DNA from: Bordetella petrii
GTDB taxonomy: Bacteria > Pseudomonadota > Gammaproteobacteria > Burkholderiales > Burkholderiaceae_B
DNA: 64,000 bases
Direction of reading: 5' to 3'
Assembly (NCBI GenBank): GCA_017745595.1
Contig: WMBV01000009.1
Span: 60,024 to 124,023 of the forward strand
Shown here: positions 24,881-35,945 of the stretch, in pieces
Layout: each line of letters opens with the position of its first letter
Numbering within the stretch: the stretch's first letter is position 1
Program-made: the position numbers and the translations under genes
Notes under the pieces: model-generated
What the model saw: only the letters and a program-made list of their open reading frames with translations
What the model was told of the DNA's origin: nothing
Databases searched by the model: none

Positions 24881-26271
24881 TCAACCGCCTGGCCCGCTGG
24901 CTGCGCTCTATCTGGAGCTCGGTGGCGTTTCGCCTGACGCTGAACTACAGCATCCTGGCGCTGCTGACCTCGTTGCTGTCGCTCTTCATCGTTTACTACC
25001 AGAGCGTGAAGATCCTGGAATCGCAGTTCTCGCGCCAGGTGCAGATGACGGCGCAGCGCATGAACGCGCACTTCGAACAAGGCGGCCTGCCGGGCCTGGC
25101 CAGCGAGATAACGCTGGAAATGGCCGACCACGTCAATACCGACACCGAGATGTTCATGCTGCTCGATCCCGCCGGCCGCATGCTGGTGGGCAACATCGAC
25201 TGGGATCTTTCCGATGCGCCGCTGAACGGCAGCGGCGTGATGCGTTCGGTGCTGTTGCGCGGCGTGCCGGTACATGGCTACCTGGTGGCCCGCAAGCTGC
25301 GCGATGGCTCGACGCTGATCATCGGCCACGACTTGCGCGACTTGTACGAACTGACGGACCTGATCAAGAAGGTCAGCCTGGCCGCCACCGGGGTCATTGC
25401 GCTGCTGGTGCTGCTGGGCGCCGCGCTGTTCCGGCGCGTGCTGCAGCGCCGGGTCGAGGTCATCCGGCGCACCGCGGCGCAGATCGGCGCCGGCGAACTG
25501 GGGCAGCGCATTCCGGCGCACCCCAGGCAGGACGAGTTCGCGCTGCTGTCCAACGAGATCAACCGCATGCTGGACCGCATCGAGCTGCTGATGAGCGGCG
25601 TGCGCAACGTGTCGGACGCTGTGGCGCACCAATTGCGCACGCCCCTGACCCGCATGCTGGCCAAGCTGCGCGCGATCGACTGGGCAACGGATTCCCGCGA
25701 GACCATCCAGGCGCGGGTGGACGGCCTTTCGGCCGAGCTGGAAGACCTGGTCAAGGTGTCGGAAAAACTGCTGCAGATCGCCGAACTGGAATCCGGCACG
25801 CGGCGCCGGCATTTCGAGCCGCTGCGGCTGGATGTCATCGCGCGCGACGTGGCCGAACTGTACGAGGCCGTGGCCGAAGACCGCCAGGCCACGCTCACGT
25901 TCCATAGCGACGGCCCGGCGCCCCTGCTGGGCGACCCCGACCTGCTGGCCGGCGCCATCGCCACCCTGGTGGACAATGCCCTGAAATATGCGGGCGACGG
26001 CGCGCGCATCCGCATCGATACCGCGCAGGCCGGCGCAGAGGCCCGCCTGACCGTCGCAGACGACGGCCCGGGTATTCCTGCCGAAAAAATGGGGCGCATC
26101 GGTGAACGGTTCTACCGCGCCCACCGCCACGTACCGGGCTACGGCCTGGGCCTGGCCACCGTCATGGCGATCGCCCGCCTGCACGGCGGCCGCCTGGAAT
26201 TGAGCAACGCCGATCCCGGGCTCTGCGTGCAGCTGTATTTTCCGCGCGCCGCCGCGCTCGCCGCGCCCTAG
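24877..26271 (+). CDS. Two-component sensor histidine kinase
   Basis: The 464-residue kinase has TM1 at about residues 19-40, a periplasmic sensor of roughly 120 residues, TM2 at about 165-187 and HAMP. The H-box is DAVAHQLRTPLTRML, in which Gln follows the phospho-His where Glu is usual. The ATP-binding boxes are DNALKYA, DDGPGIP, ERFYRAH and GYGLGLAT. Start GTG 24877 overlaps the regulator stop. It is the partner of the regulator at 24173. Because the two regulators are so alike it might also phosphorylate the orphan one. Confidence 0.93.
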   Translation: MINRLARWLRSIWSSVAFRLTLNYSILALLTSLLSLFIVYYQSVKILESQFSRQVQMTAQRMNAHFEQGGLPGLASEITLEMADHVNTDTEMFMLLDPAGRMLVGNIDWDLSDAPLNGSGVMRSVLLRGVPVHGYLVARKLRDGSTLIIGHDLRDLYELTDLIKKVSLAATGVIALLVLLGAALFRRVLQRRVEVIRRTAAQIGAGELGQRIPAHPRQDEFALLSNEINRMLDRIELLMSGVRNVSDAVAHQLRTPLTRMLAKLRAIDWATDSRETIQARVDGLSAELEDLVKVSEKLLQIAELESGTRRRHFEPLRLDVIARDVAELYEAVAEDRQATLTFHSDGPAPLLGDPDLLAGAIATLVDNALKYAGDGARIRIDTAQAGAEARLTVADDGPGIPAEKMGRIGERFYRAHRHVPGYGLGLATVMAIARLHGGRLELSNADPGLCVQLYFPRAAALAAP

Positions 26272-26394
26272 CGGGCAGCCGCCGGAGCCGGGGCGGGCCC
26301 AAGAACGCAAACCCGCAATGCTACGATGGCTGCACGCGCGCGCCCGGACGCCGGGTCCGGCCATGGCGGATGCCGTATTTCACAAGGAGTTCGC

Positions 26395-27099
26395 TTGATA
26401 CTCGAATACCTGAAGTACGTCGGGCTGGGCCTGGTAGCGCTGCTGCCCGTGGCCAACCCCCTGACCAGCACCACCCTGCTGCTGGCGCTCAGCCGGGGCT
26501 ACACCGCCGAAGAACGCAACCGCCAGATCGATCGCGCCTCGATTTACGTACTGATCATTCTTTTGGTGTGCTTCTATGCCGGCAACGCCATCATGTCGGG
26601 CCTGGGCATCTCGATACCCGGATTGCGCATCGCCGGCGGGCTGATCGTGGCCTACATCGGCTTCGGCATGCTGTTTCCGGATAATCAGACCGAAGCCTCG
26701 GTGCAGTTGGACATGGCGCCCGAGACGTCCACCGTGCACCTGGAATCGCCCCACGGGCGCCCGCCGCGCCCCAAACCGCGCGATATCGCCTTTATTCCGC
26801 TGGCGCTGCCCGGCACCGCCGGGCCGGGCACGATCGCGTTGATCATCAGCACCGCCTCGGCCCTGCACAGCCATGGCGGCCTGCAGCCCATTCATCACCT
26901 GGCCGTGGTGTCCACGGCGCTGCTGGTGGCGCTGCTGTTCTGGGTCTGCCTGCGCAGCGCCGAGCGCGTGGTGCACGTACTGGGCGAATCCGGCATCGAC
27001 GCGATCTCGCGCGTGATGGGGTTTCTGCTGATCTGCATGGGCGTGCAGTTCGGCATCGACGGGATACTGGAATTGACGAAGCACGCCGCCGCGGCCTGA
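26395..27099 (+). CDS. MarC family membrane protein (UPF0056)
   Basis: The 234-residue protein has about six hydrophobic helices. It has the MarC-family start (LKYVGLGLVALLPVANPLTS), GGLIVAYIGFGML and the repeated-half motif PLALPGTAGPGTIA. MarC proteins are inner-membrane proteins of uncertain function; despite the name they are not needed for multidrug resistance in E. coli. The start is TTG 26395, five nt after AAGGAG; no ATG fits better. Repeat pair 3 follows. Confidence 0.9.
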   Translation: MILEYLKYVGLGLVALLPVANPLTSTTLLLALSRGYTAEERNRQIDRASIYVLIILLVCFYAGNAIMSGLGISIPGLRIAGGLIVAYIGFGMLFPDNQTEASVQLDMAPETSTVHLESPHGRPPRPKPRDIAFIPLALPGTAGPGTIALIISTASALHSHGGLQPIHHLAVVSTALLVALLFWVCLRSAERVVHVLGESGIDAISRVMGFLLICMGVQFGIDGILELTKHAAAA

Positions 27100-27132
27100 C
27101 GACAAGCCGGAGCGCCGCGGCCCGGTCAGCCA

Positions 27133-27163
27133 GGTGTCTGACACCCTACGGGAGTCAGACACC
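27133..27163. repeat. REP-like palindrome, pair 3 left copy
   Basis: A 31-bp element beginning GGTGTCTGACACCC and ending GGGAGTCAGACACC, with TAC in place of TGC at its centre. A half-unit (TTCAGACACC) follows at about 27174. Confidence 0.9.
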
Positions 27164-27205
27164 TAAGCTTCACTTCAGACACCGCGGGGCCGTTGAGCAC
27201 ACTTC

Positions 27206-27236
27206 GGTGTCTGACACCCTGCGGGTGTCAGACACC
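27206..27236. repeat. REP-like palindrome, pair 3 right copy
   Basis: An almost perfectly self-complementary 31-bp copy (GGTGTCTGACACCC, then TGC, then GGGTGTCAGACACC). It overlaps the stop codon of the small gene at 27228-27428. Confidence 0.9.
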
Positions 27237-27428
27237 TGTGGGGGGGTCGATCCAGAAGAAGCGTTCGCCCTGCTGGATCATGTCGGCCACGCCCTGGGCT
27301 TCCATGCGGAAGTCGGTGCCCATCAGGGTCGCCCCGCCGTCTTCATGGATATGGATGACGGCAAGGGGGTCGTTCGCCATGGTGTACCAGTAGTACCCCG
27401 GCTTGAGATCGTGAGTTTTGGTCTGCAT
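27228..27428 (-). CDS. Small hypothetical protein whose stop codon lies in a repeat
   Basis: The 66-residue protein starts MQTKTHDLKPGYYWYTMAND. It has a compact beta-rich look (PLAVIHIHEDGGATLMGTDF) and ends ERFFWIDPPTGV. I cannot assign a family. The upstream open frame to 27530 is Arg-rich and not used. The final codons GGT-GTC-TGA come from the palindromic repeat at 27206-27236, so the repeat provides the stop. Confidence 0.65.
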   Translation of the reverse strand: MQTKTHDLKPGYYWYTMANDPLAVIHIHEDGGATLMGTDFRMEAQGVADMIQQGERFFWIDPPTGV

Positions 27429-27783
27429 GGCAAAAGTATATCGACAAACCCGCCGCCCGCGGGCGGCCCGGCACAGGCTGGCGGCCGTGCCGCCGCGGAC
27501 CGGCGGCGGTTTTGCGCGCCGTCCAGGCACGCCGCATGGTGTGTGAATGTAACACCCGCGCGGCGCCCCGGCACGACGGCAAGGGATTTCAACCGATTAC
27601 AGCATCGGCAATCCCCCCGGGGGTGCCGCTGCCTTGCAATGCAGCATTCCCGCCCCCATCCGGCGAGCCCGGTGTTGCGGATTGTCGCTATTGCAGCCGG
27701 CCTGTTCACGTTCTTTACTGAGAAAACGCCGACAATAGGCACGTCATATCAACTCGGCTGCTTGTGCAGCAAGGCAGGTAAAC

Positions 27784-28092
27784 ATGAAAAAATGGTTCAT
27801 AGCTGGCATCGGCGCCGCGGGGCTGCTGATCTCGAGCGCCGCCATGGCGCGCGTGGACATCGGGGTAGCCATCGGCATTCCGGGCATTGTGTTTCCCGCC
27901 CCGGTATATGTGGCGCCCCAGCCGGTATATGTGGCTCCGCCGCCGCCCGTGTACTACGAGCCCGCGCCCGTATACCGCCCGCGCTACGTGCGGCCCGCGC
28001 CTGTGTACTACTACGGCGGGCGCTATGGCGACCGCCATCATCACAAGAAACACTGGAACAACGGCCGCGGCGGCCATCACCACCGCCACTGA
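27784..28092 (+). CDS. Secreted Pro/Tyr/Val-rich protein with His-rich tail
   Basis: The 102-residue protein has a clear signal peptide (MKKWFIAGIGAAGLLISSAAMA). The mature chain has PVYVAP-type repeats at about residues 40-75 and a basic His-rich end (GDRHHHKKHWNNGRGGHHHRH without its first residues). Short exported proteins of this type are common in betaproteobacteria and have no established role. The histidines could bind metal. Two terminator-like hairpins follow. Confidence 0.8.
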   Translation: MKKWFIAGIGAAGLLISSAAMARVDIGVAIGIPGIVFPAPVYVAPQPVYVAPPPPVYYEPAPVYRPRYVRPAPVYYYGGRYGDRHHHKKHWNNGRGGHHHRH

Positions 28093-28115
28093 CGCACCCG
28101 ATAGCTCCGGTGCGC

Positions 28116-28141
28116 GGACGGCACGGCGCCGTCCTGTTTTT
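28116..28141 (+). terminator. Terminator-like hairpin 1 after the His-rich protein gene
   Basis: GGACGG pairs with CCGTCC around a GC-rich 7-nt loop and is followed by TGTTTTT. Confidence 0.7.
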
Positions 28142-28165
28142 GGGCTGCCCTGGGCAGCCCTTTTT
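28142..28165 (+). terminator. Terminator hairpin 2 after the His-rich protein gene
   Basis: GGGCTGCC and GGCAGCCC form an 8-bp stem with loop CTG, followed by TTTTT. It directly adjoins hairpin 1, making a tandem terminator. Confidence 0.8.
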
Positions 28166-28283
28166 ACGGCCCGGCGCCGGCGGAAGCCGGCGTCACGGGC
28201 GTTACTGGCCCTCGGCCGGCGGGCAAGCGGCCGGGCGAGGATCGGGCCACCGCCGCGGGGTGCTGGGGGCCCGCCACCAGCCG

Positions 28284-28532
28284 TTATGCGGACGTGTGCG
28301 CAAACTCGGGTTCGCCATTGAATCGGACTCCGTTGATGCCCTCGAAGACCTGCAGGCTGCGCTGCTCGGCTTCGGAGCGGGTTGGAAACGGTTGCTGGCC
28401 GGGTATGGTCCAGCTTTTTTCGGGAGCGTTGCCGCCAATGCGCCGCGTCCAGATCCGTACTTGGAAACCTTGGGCGTCGACTTCAACTACGTCGCAACGT
28501 ACACGAAAATCACCGATCATCCTGGAACTCAT
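28284..28532 (-). CDS. Small hypothetical protein
   Basis: The 82-residue protein starts MSSRMIGDFRVRCDVVEVDA and continues GFQVRIWTRRIGG and RSEAEQRSLQVFEGINGV. It reads as a small folded alpha/beta domain with no signal or membrane segment. I do not recognise the family with certainty. It stands alone between the tandem terminators and serS. Confidence 0.6.
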   Translation of the reverse strand: MSSRMIGDFRVRCDVVEVDAQGFQVRIWTRRIGGNAPEKSWTIPGQQPFPTRSEAEQRSLQVFEGINGVRFNGEPEFAHTSA

Positions 28533-28732
28533 GTCAAATCATCTCCCCAATCATTGACGACAAACCGCCTTAAGCGTACGGCGCATATTGTGCCCTAAAG
28601 ATGCGGCCCTTTTTTATGCACATACATTTGCTGACATCAAAGACCAGGAGATGTCGCGCAGCATAATCCGCGAACACGACGGCAATATGACGGCGCACCT
28701 TAGCAAGCGCCGTGCCCGGCGCGCCGGGCCGC

Positions 28733-28758
28733 AAAAAAAACGGAGCCTGGCGGCTCCG
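28733..28758 (-). terminator. Intrinsic terminator of serS
   Basis: On the minus strand CGGAGCC and GGCTCCG form a 7-bp stem with a 4-nt loop, followed by eight T. It lies 24 bp after the serS stop. Confidence 0.92.
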
Positions 28759-28781
28759 TCGGGGCGGGCGCGGCAGGCGCG

Positions 28782-30173
<1,392 letters not shown>

Positions 30174-31514
30174 TTACCGCTGCTTGTTGCGTTCCTGGGC
30201 ATCGAGTTCGCGCAGAAACGCCAGCTTTTGCTGGATTTTAGCTTCCAGGCCGCGATCGGTCGGCCGGTAGAAGGTGGCTTTGACGCCATCGGGAAAATAT
30301 TGCTCGCCCGCGGCATAGCCATGCGGCTCGTCGTGGGCGTATCGGTAGGCCCGCCCATGGCCCAGCTGCTTCATCAGCTTGGTGGGCGCATTGCGCAAAT
30401 GCAGGGGCACCGGCGCGCTGCCGTGTTCGGCGGCGAACTTGCGGGCGGCATTGTAGGCGTTGTACACGGCGTTGGACTTGGCCGCGCAGGCCATGTACAC
30501 CACCGCCTGGGCCAGCGCCAGCTCGCCTTCGGGCGAACCCAGCCGCTCGTAGATATCGGCGCCATGGATGGCGAGCTCGGTGGCGCGCGGATCGGCCAGG
30601 CCGATGTCTTCGATCGCCATGCGCACCAGGCGGCGCGCCATGTATTTGGGGTCGGCCCCGCCGTCGAGCATGCGGGCGAACCAGTACAGTGCCGCGTCCG
30701 GATCGGAGCCGCGCACCGCCTTGTGCAACGCGCTGATCTGATCGTAGAAGGCATCGCCGCCCTTGTCGAACCGCCGCAGGTTCTGCGACAGCGAGGTTTC
30801 GAGCCACGCGGCGTCGACCTCGCTGCGCCCCGCTGCCTGGGCCGACTCGGCCACTACCTCGACCGCGCTGATCAGGCGCCGGGCGTCGCCATCGGCCCAG
30901 GCCGCCAGTTGTTCGCGCGCATCGGCCGTGAAACTGACCTGCGCCTCGGCGGCCAGGCCCTCGTTCAGGGCTTGTTCGGCGCGGTCGACCAGCAATTGCA
31001 GTTCTTCGGCACTGAGCGACTGCAGCACGTACACGCGCGCCCGCGACAGCAAGGCCGAATTCACTTCGAAAGAAGGGTTTTCGGTCGTGGCGCCGATGAA
31101 GGTGAACAGGCCGCTTTCGACATAGGGCAGGAAGGCATCCTGCTGGGCCTTGTTGAAGCGGTGCACTTCGTCGACGAACAGGATCGTGCGGCGGCCCTGC
31201 CCCTGCGCCACCTGGGCGGTGACCACGGCATCGCGGATGTCTTTGACCCCGCCCAGCACCGCCGAAATGGCGATGAACTGGGCATCGAACCCGTCGGCCA
31301 TCAGCCGCGCCAGCGTGGTCTTGCCCACGCCGGGCGGCCCCCAGAAGATCATGGAATGCGGGCGGCCGGAGTCGAAGGCGACGCGCAGCGGCTTGTCGGG
31401 GCCCAGCAGGTGAGACTGTCCGACCACATCGGCCAGGGTGCGCGGCCGCAGGCGCTCGGCCAGCGGAACGTAGGGCCGGTGGGCGGGATCGGCGGCGAAC
31501 AGATCGTTGCTCAT
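30174..31514 (-). CDS. rarA: Replication-associated recombination protein A (RarA/MgsA AAA+ ATPase)
   Basis: The 446-residue ATPase has Walker A GPPGVGKT and Walker [10 protein letters not shown], sensor region [18 protein letters not shown], and a C-terminal MgsA domain ([16 protein letters not shown]). RarA acts at stalled replication forks. It is normally co-linear with ftsK-lolA upstream and serS downstream. Here serS is in place, but lolA is about 8 kb away. Confidence 0.96.
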   Translation of the reverse strand: MSNDLFAADPAHRPYVPLAERLRPRTLADVVGQSHLLGPDKPLRVAFDSGRPHSMIFWGPPGVGKTTLARLMADGFDAQFIAISAVLGGVKDIRDAVVTAQVAQGQGRRTILFVDEVHRFNKAQQDAFLPYVESGLFTFIGATTENPSFEVNSALLSRARVYVLQSLSAEELQLLVDRAEQALNEGLAAEAQVSFTADAREQLAAWADGDARRLISAVEVVAESAQAAGRSEVDAAWLETSLSQNLRRFDKGGDAFYDQISALHKAVRGSDPDAALYWFARMLDGGADPKYMARRLVRMAIEDIGLADPRATELAIHGADIYERLGSPEGELALAQAVVYMACAAKSNAVYNAYNAARKFAAEHGSAPVPLHLRNAPTKLMKQLGHGRAYRYAHDEPHGYAAGEQYFPDGVKATFYRPTDRGLEAKIQQKLAFLRELDAQERNKQR

Positions 31515-31606
31515 GGCGAAATGACAGCGGGCCGCGGAGCGGCCAAAACAGCCATTACACCATGGCTACGCGGCCGGGCGCCTGGCAGGGACGGCGATAC
31601 TTGCCG

Positions 31607-32470
31607 CTACGGCAGCGGCCGGCCGTCGAACCAGCTTGCCAGCAGCGCGTTGACCATGGCCGCGCCCTCGTACTGGACCCAATGGCCGGCCTGGGGCACG
31701 ATGCGCCACTGGCGCCCCGGGCCGTCGGCCGCGATGGCGGGCGCCACTTGCCGCGCCGCGGCGGTGACGTCGTGTTCGCCCCAGATCAGCAGCACCGGCC
31801 CGCCATACTGGCGCAGCGCCCGCACCATGCCGTCGCCCTTCGAGGCCGTGCGGCTGCGAAAGCGCGTGGCCACGCAACTGATCTCGTGCACGTCCAGCGC
31901 CAGCGGGTCGGGCTCGTGGCGATACAGCATCAGCTGGTTCAGATTGTGGCGCAGCATTTCGCGCCGTTGCGCGGCGGATTCGGCCTGGCGCCAATGGCGC
32001 ATGTCGAGCACCTTGGGGCGCGGCGTGCCGTGCCCGCCCGACCCCAGCAGGGCCAGCCGCCGCACCTGCGGGCGCCGCGCGGCCAGGCGGGCGGCGGTCA
32101 GGCCGCCGAACGAAAACCCCGCCAGGTCGATGGCCGTGTCGCGCCCCACGGCCTGGTCCAGCGTGGCGTGCAGCGCGTCGAGCAGGGGCACGAGGTCGTC
32201 CGGGCCCGTGGACGGCGCCACGTCGGCCGAATCCAGGTAGCCCGGCATATCGGGCACCCAGACCGTGCGATGCCGGGCCAAGGCCTCGATATTGCGCAGC
32301 CAGTGCAGCCAGCTGCCGTGGCCGCCATGCAGCAGCACCAGGGGGTCGCCCTGGCCCAGGCGGTGCCAGCGCACCGCGCCGGCCGGGCCGGCGATGTCGA
32401 CGTGCTCGACCAGGGCATCGAGCCGGCCGATTTCGGAATGCGCGGCCGCCCCCGCAAGGTGCCCGGCCAT
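31607..32470 (-). CDS. Alpha/beta hydrolase
   Basis: The 287-residue protein has the oxyanion motif HGGHGSW, the nucleophile elbow GFSFGG, an acid residue region (LIWGEHD) and the catalytic His in AGHWVQYE. That is a complete alpha/beta-hydrolase triad. Its start overlaps the acyl-CoA dehydrogenase stop (TGATG), so the two are translationally coupled. A thioesterase or enol-lactone hydrolase role is possible; the substrate is unknown. Confidence 0.9.
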   Translation of the reverse strand: MAGHLAGAAAHSEIGRLDALVEHVDIAGPAGAVRWHRLGQGDPLVLLHGGHGSWLHWLRNIEALARHRTVWVPDMPGYLDSADVAPSTGPDDLVPLLDALHATLDQAVGRDTAIDLAGFSFGGLTAARLAARRPQVRRLALLGSGGHGTPRPKVLDMRHWRQAESAAQRREMLRHNLNQLMLYRHEPDPLALDVHEISCVATRFRSRTASKGDGMVRALRQYGGPVLLIWGEHDVTAAARQVAPAIAADGPGRQWRIVPQAGHWVQYEGAAMVNALLASWFDGRPLP

Positions 32471-33627
32471 CAGGCGGCCCTGGGCGGTCGTTGCGAGAAA
32501 CTGCGTTCGAATACCCCTTCGGCAATACGGTTCTTCAGCATTTCAATGGATCCCCCGGCGATCATCCAGCCGCGCGTGCGGCGCACGCAATACTCTACCA
32601 AGGATTCCTGACTGAATCCCATGCCGCCCATGACCTGCATGGCCTCGTTGGCGGCGAACCACCCGGCCTCGTTGCAGGCCAGCTTGGCCATGGCGGTGCT
32701 TTGCGCGCTGGGCAGGCCGTGCTCGCCCTCCAGGGCGGCCTTGTACAGCAGCAGCTGCGCCTGCTCCAGCTTCATCCACATATCGGCGAATTTCCATTGC
32801 AGGCCCTGGAACTCGCACAGTTCGCGGCCGAACTGCTTGCGGATCTGCGCATGCTCGCGCGCCAGGTTGAATGCATGGCGGCCCAGCGCCAGCGAGCGCG
32901 ACGCGTTGCCCAGGCGCTCGACGTTGAAACCGGATATCTGCTTTTTGAAGCCGCCCGGGCCCAGCAGGATTTGCGACGCCGGGATGCGCGCGCCGTCGAA
33001 ATACAGCTGCGCCCAGTGTTCGCCATTCATGAAGCGCGACGGCTGGCCCACCGTGAAGCCGGGCGTGCCGCGCTCGATCAGCACCGAGCCGATGCCGCCC
33101 GTGCCCGGGCCGAAGCGCACGTAGACCAGGAACACCCCGGCTTCGGGGCTGTGGGTGGAAAAAATCTTGCTGCCGTTGATCACGACGTCGTCGCCCTCGC
33201 GCGTGGCGCTGGTGGACAGCTCGGTCACCGCCGACCCGGCCTGCGGCTCGGTCATGCCCAGCGAAATCAGCTTGCGCCCGCCCAGCAGGTCGGGCAGGTA
33301 GCGGGCCTTCTGCTCGGCCGTGGCGTATTCGACGAAGGTGCGGATGGGTCCGAAATTGCCCGCCTGCACGATGTCGGCGCTGCGCGGGCAGACCAGGGCG
33401 ATTTCCTGGATGGCCAGCACGGCATGCATCAGCGTGCCGCCCTGCCCGCCGTCGGCCTCGGGAAAGGCAATGCCCAGGAAGCCGTTGTCGGCCAGCAGGC
33501 GGGCGGTTTCCCACGGATAAGTGTCGGCGTGCGCGCGCCGCAGCGCGCCGTCGGCCAGGTGGTCGCGCGCAAAGCGGCGCACCGAGTCTGCATAGGCCTG
33601 GTATTCCGGGTTCAGATTGAAATCCAT
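32470..33627 (-). CDS. Acyl-CoA dehydrogenase
   Basis: The 385-residue flavoprotein starts MDFNLNPEYQAYADSVRRFA. It has the FAD/substrate loop GMTEPQAGSAVTEL and the C-terminal signature GGSIEMLKNRIAE. Acyl-CoA dehydrogenases introduce a 2,3-double bond into acyl-CoA thioesters. It is divergent from the LysR gene, so that regulator likely controls it. Together with the acyl-CoA synthetase at 37322 it suggests activation and oxidation of an imported acid. Confidence 0.93.
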   Translation of the reverse strand: MDFNLNPEYQAYADSVRRFARDHLADGALRRAHADTYPWETARLLADNGFLGIAFPEADGGQGGTLMHAVLAIQEIALVCPRSADIVQAGNFGPIRTFVEYATAEQKARYLPDLLGGRKLISLGMTEPQAGSAVTELSTSATREGDDVVINGSKIFSTHSPEAGVFLVYVRFGPGTGGIGSVLIERGTPGFTVGQPSRFMNGEHWAQLYFDGARIPASQILLGPGGFKKQISGFNVERLGNASRSLALGRHAFNLAREHAQIRKQFGRELCEFQGLQWKFADMWMKLEQAQLLLYKAALEGEHGLPSAQSTAMAKLACNEAGWFAANEAMQVMGGMGFSQESLVEYCVRRTRGWMIAGGSIEMLKNRIAEGVFERSFSQRPPRAA

Positions 33628-33752
33628 AGATGAGGCTACCTAAAAAAGGAAAGGACTGGCGGCACGCGCTTTCCAAGCATCGCGCGGCCATGATAAAAGC
33701 GACTGGACCTGAGCGGGCGGCGCCGGCCGCCCCGGCAGCAGCGAGAATCCCG

Positions 33753-34643
33753 ATGAAAGGCATGGATATCCCCGCCCTCGAGGCCTTCGTGGCGGCGGTA
33801 GAAGAAAAGAGTCTGTCGAAAGCGGCCGAGCGCGCCAACCTGGTGACGTCGGCGGCCAGCAAGCGCGTGGCCGAACTCGAACGCCACCTGCAGCGCACCC
33901 TGCTGCAGCGCCATGGGCGCGGCGTCGAGCCCACGCCGGCCGGCACGCTGCTGTACCAGCGCGCCAAGGCCATCCTGCGCGCGGTGCAGTTGGCCGAATC
34001 GGCCGTGAAGGTATATTCGGCCGAAGGGCAGGCCAAGATCCGGCTGGCGGCCAATCCTTCGACCATCCTGCAGTTCCTGCCGGACCGCATGGGCCGCTTT
34101 CTGTCGCAGCGCGATTACGTCAGCGTCGACCTGCTCGAAGCCCACAGCTACGACACTCCGCGCCTGCTGGCCGATGGCTCGGTGGATATCGGCATTTATC
34201 ATGCCGACCATCCCGCCACCGGGGTCGCCTCGCTGCCGTTCGCCAGCGACCGCGTCGGCCTGGTGGTGCCGGTCGGCCACCCGCTGTCGGCGCGCGCCGA
34301 GCTGTTCCTGGAAGAAGCGCTCGACTACGACTTGCTGGGCTATTTTCCGCGTCATTCGCTGGATCAGTTCCTGGCGTACATCGGGCAGACCATCACCCGC
34401 CCGCCCACCGTCAAGCTGCAGGTGTCGAACTTCGAAACGCGCTGCCGCATGATCCGCGAAGGCCTGGGCATCGGCATCGTGCCCGAGCGCATCGCCGCCA
34501 ACTACCTGGGCAGCATGGGCCTGGTACTGCTGCGCCTGCGCGACGAATGGGCCACGCGCCGCTTCTTCGTCGCGGTGCGCGACCAGGCCAGCCTGAGCCC
34601 GGTGGTGGCCGAGCTGCTGGAATTCCTGTCGCGGCCGGCCTAG
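33753..34643 (+). CDS. LysR family transcriptional regulator
   Basis: The 296-residue protein has the N-terminal winged helix (DIPALEAFVAAVEEKSLSKA, ANLVTSAASKRVAELERHL). A periplasmic-binding-like effector domain follows (EGLGIGIVPERIA). ATG 33753 is chosen because the LysR fold begins there; an in-frame ATG at 33690 would add 21 residues. It is divergent from the acyl-CoA dehydrogenase operon and convergent to the Bug gene, so it is the probable regulator of this organic acid module. Confidence 0.92.
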   Translation: MKGMDIPALEAFVAAVEEKSLSKAAERANLVTSAASKRVAELERHLQRTLLQRHGRGVEPTPAGTLLYQRAKAILRAVQLAESAVKVYSAEGQAKIRLAANPSTILQFLPDRMGRFLSQRDYVSVDLLEAHSYDTPRLLADGSVDIGIYHADHPATGVASLPFASDRVGLVVPVGHPLSARAELFLEEALDYDLLGYFPRHSLDQFLAYIGQTITRPPTVKLQVSNFETRCRMIREGLGIGIVPERIAANYLGSMGLVLLRLRDEWATRRFFVAVRDQASLSPVVAELLEFLSRPA

Positions 34644-34677
34644 CGCCCGGGCTTTCCACCAATTCATTGCGCGGCCC

Positions 34678-35670
34678 TCAATCCAGGGTCACGCCCAGGT
34701 GCCGGATCAGTTCGCCGTTGGTCTTGATGTCGTTCTGGTACAGCTCGGTGAACTCCTCGATCGAGGTATGGGCCGGCGACGCGCCCATCTTGTGCAGCAT
34801 GGCCACGCCCTCGGGCTGGTTCATGGCGTGGTTGATGGCCTGGTTGAGCTTTTCCAGAATGGGCCGCGGCGTGCCCACCGGCGCCATCACGCCATACCAG
34901 GCCATGGGCTCGAAGCCGGCCACGCCCACCTCGGCGAAGGTCGGCACGTCGGGCAGCAGCGGGTCGCGCTGCGCGCCGCCCAGCGCCAGGGCCCGCACCT
35001 GGCTGCGGCCATCCGCCAGGTAGCCCATGACCGTGCCCAGCGTGGCGAACGACAGGTCGACCCGGCCGCTCAGCATGTCCACCATGCCCTGCGCGCCCCC
35101 CTTGTATGGGATATGGCGGAACTTCAGGGCGGTCTTTTCCTGGAATTCTTCGGCGGCCAGATGCGGGTCGGAGCCATTGCCGGTCGAGAACACGGTGTAT
35201 TCATCCGGATGCTGGCGCGCATCGGCCGCGAACGCCTGGTAGTCGGGCGCGTGGATCGACGGCCCCACCACCAGCACGTTCGGCATGGTCAACAGCACCG
35301 CGACCGGCTGGAAGTCGGTGGCCGGATCGAATGGCAGGTGGCGGTACAGCCACTTGGTATTGACGTGGCTCTTGGTCACCAGGAACAACGTGTGTCCGTC
35401 GGCCGGGGCCTTGGTCAGCGCGGCGGCGGCCAGCGTGCCATTGGCGCCGCCGCGGTTTTCCACCACCACGCGGGCGCCCGGCAGCTCGCCTTCGAGCTGG
35501 TGGGCCAGGATGCGGGCCGCCGTATCCGACGGCCCGCCGGCGGGAAAGCCCACCAGCAGGGTAATGGGACGCGTGGGGTAATCGGCGGCCGGATCGGCGG
35601 CGGCCGCGGGGACTGCCAGCCCGGCCAGAGTCAACAAGGCGGCGGCCCGCGAGATGAAGCGCAGTTTCAA
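34678..35670 (-). CDS. Bug/TctC family periplasmic substrate-binding protein
   Basis: The 330-residue protein has a signal peptide ending near AAAADPAA. The Bug signature YPTRPITLLVGFPAGGPSDTAAR follows, with VVENRGGANGTLA and RHIPYKGGAQGMVDML further on. The start is TTG 35670 with GGAGA about 8 nt upstream; the longer open frame upstream has no signal peptide. It lies in the acyl-CoA gene cluster and probably captures that pathway's carboxylate. No TctAB is adjacent. Confidence 0.92.
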   Translation of the reverse strand: MKLRFISRAAALLTLAGLAVPAAAADPAADYPTRPITLLVGFPAGGPSDTAARILAHQLEGELPGARVVVENRGGANGTLAAAALTKAPADGHTLFLVTKSHVNTKWLYRHLPFDPATDFQPVAVLLTMPNVLVVGPSIHAPDYQAFAADARQHPDEYTVFSTGNGSDPHLAAEEFQEKTALKFRHIPYKGGAQGMVDMLSGRVDLSFATLGTVMGYLADGRSQVRALALGGAQRDPLLPDVPTFAEVGVAGFEPMAWYGVMAPVGTPRPILEKLNQAINHAMNQPEGVAMLHKMGASPAHTSIEEFTELYQNDIKTNGELIRHLGVTLD

Positions 35671-35945
35671 GATGTCTCCTGATTTGAATGAACAGAAACC
35701 CTGCATGAGAAGCGCGATGCCGGGCAAGCCCAAGGCGCCGCGGCCCTGGAAGAACATCTTAGGAACTGTGCTGCGGCGCGGTGTGAAAAATCGGCATAGC
35801 AGGCTTCGCCGATTTAGCGGCCCCTGCAATTCGTGAAGGCTGGCTTTCTTTTTTTTCATGCCGGGCGCCGGCCCGCGCCGCTACAGTTGTCCGCATACGC
35901 CACACGCCGGCCGTTGCCGGTGGCCATGCATTCCGGAGACCCTGC

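Noticed and set aside
27207-28598. A 463-codon plus-strand open frame covering the small-protein region
   Set aside because: It overlaps the better-supported secreted protein in another frame, spans tandem terminators and is low-complexity Arg/Ala/Pro sequence.
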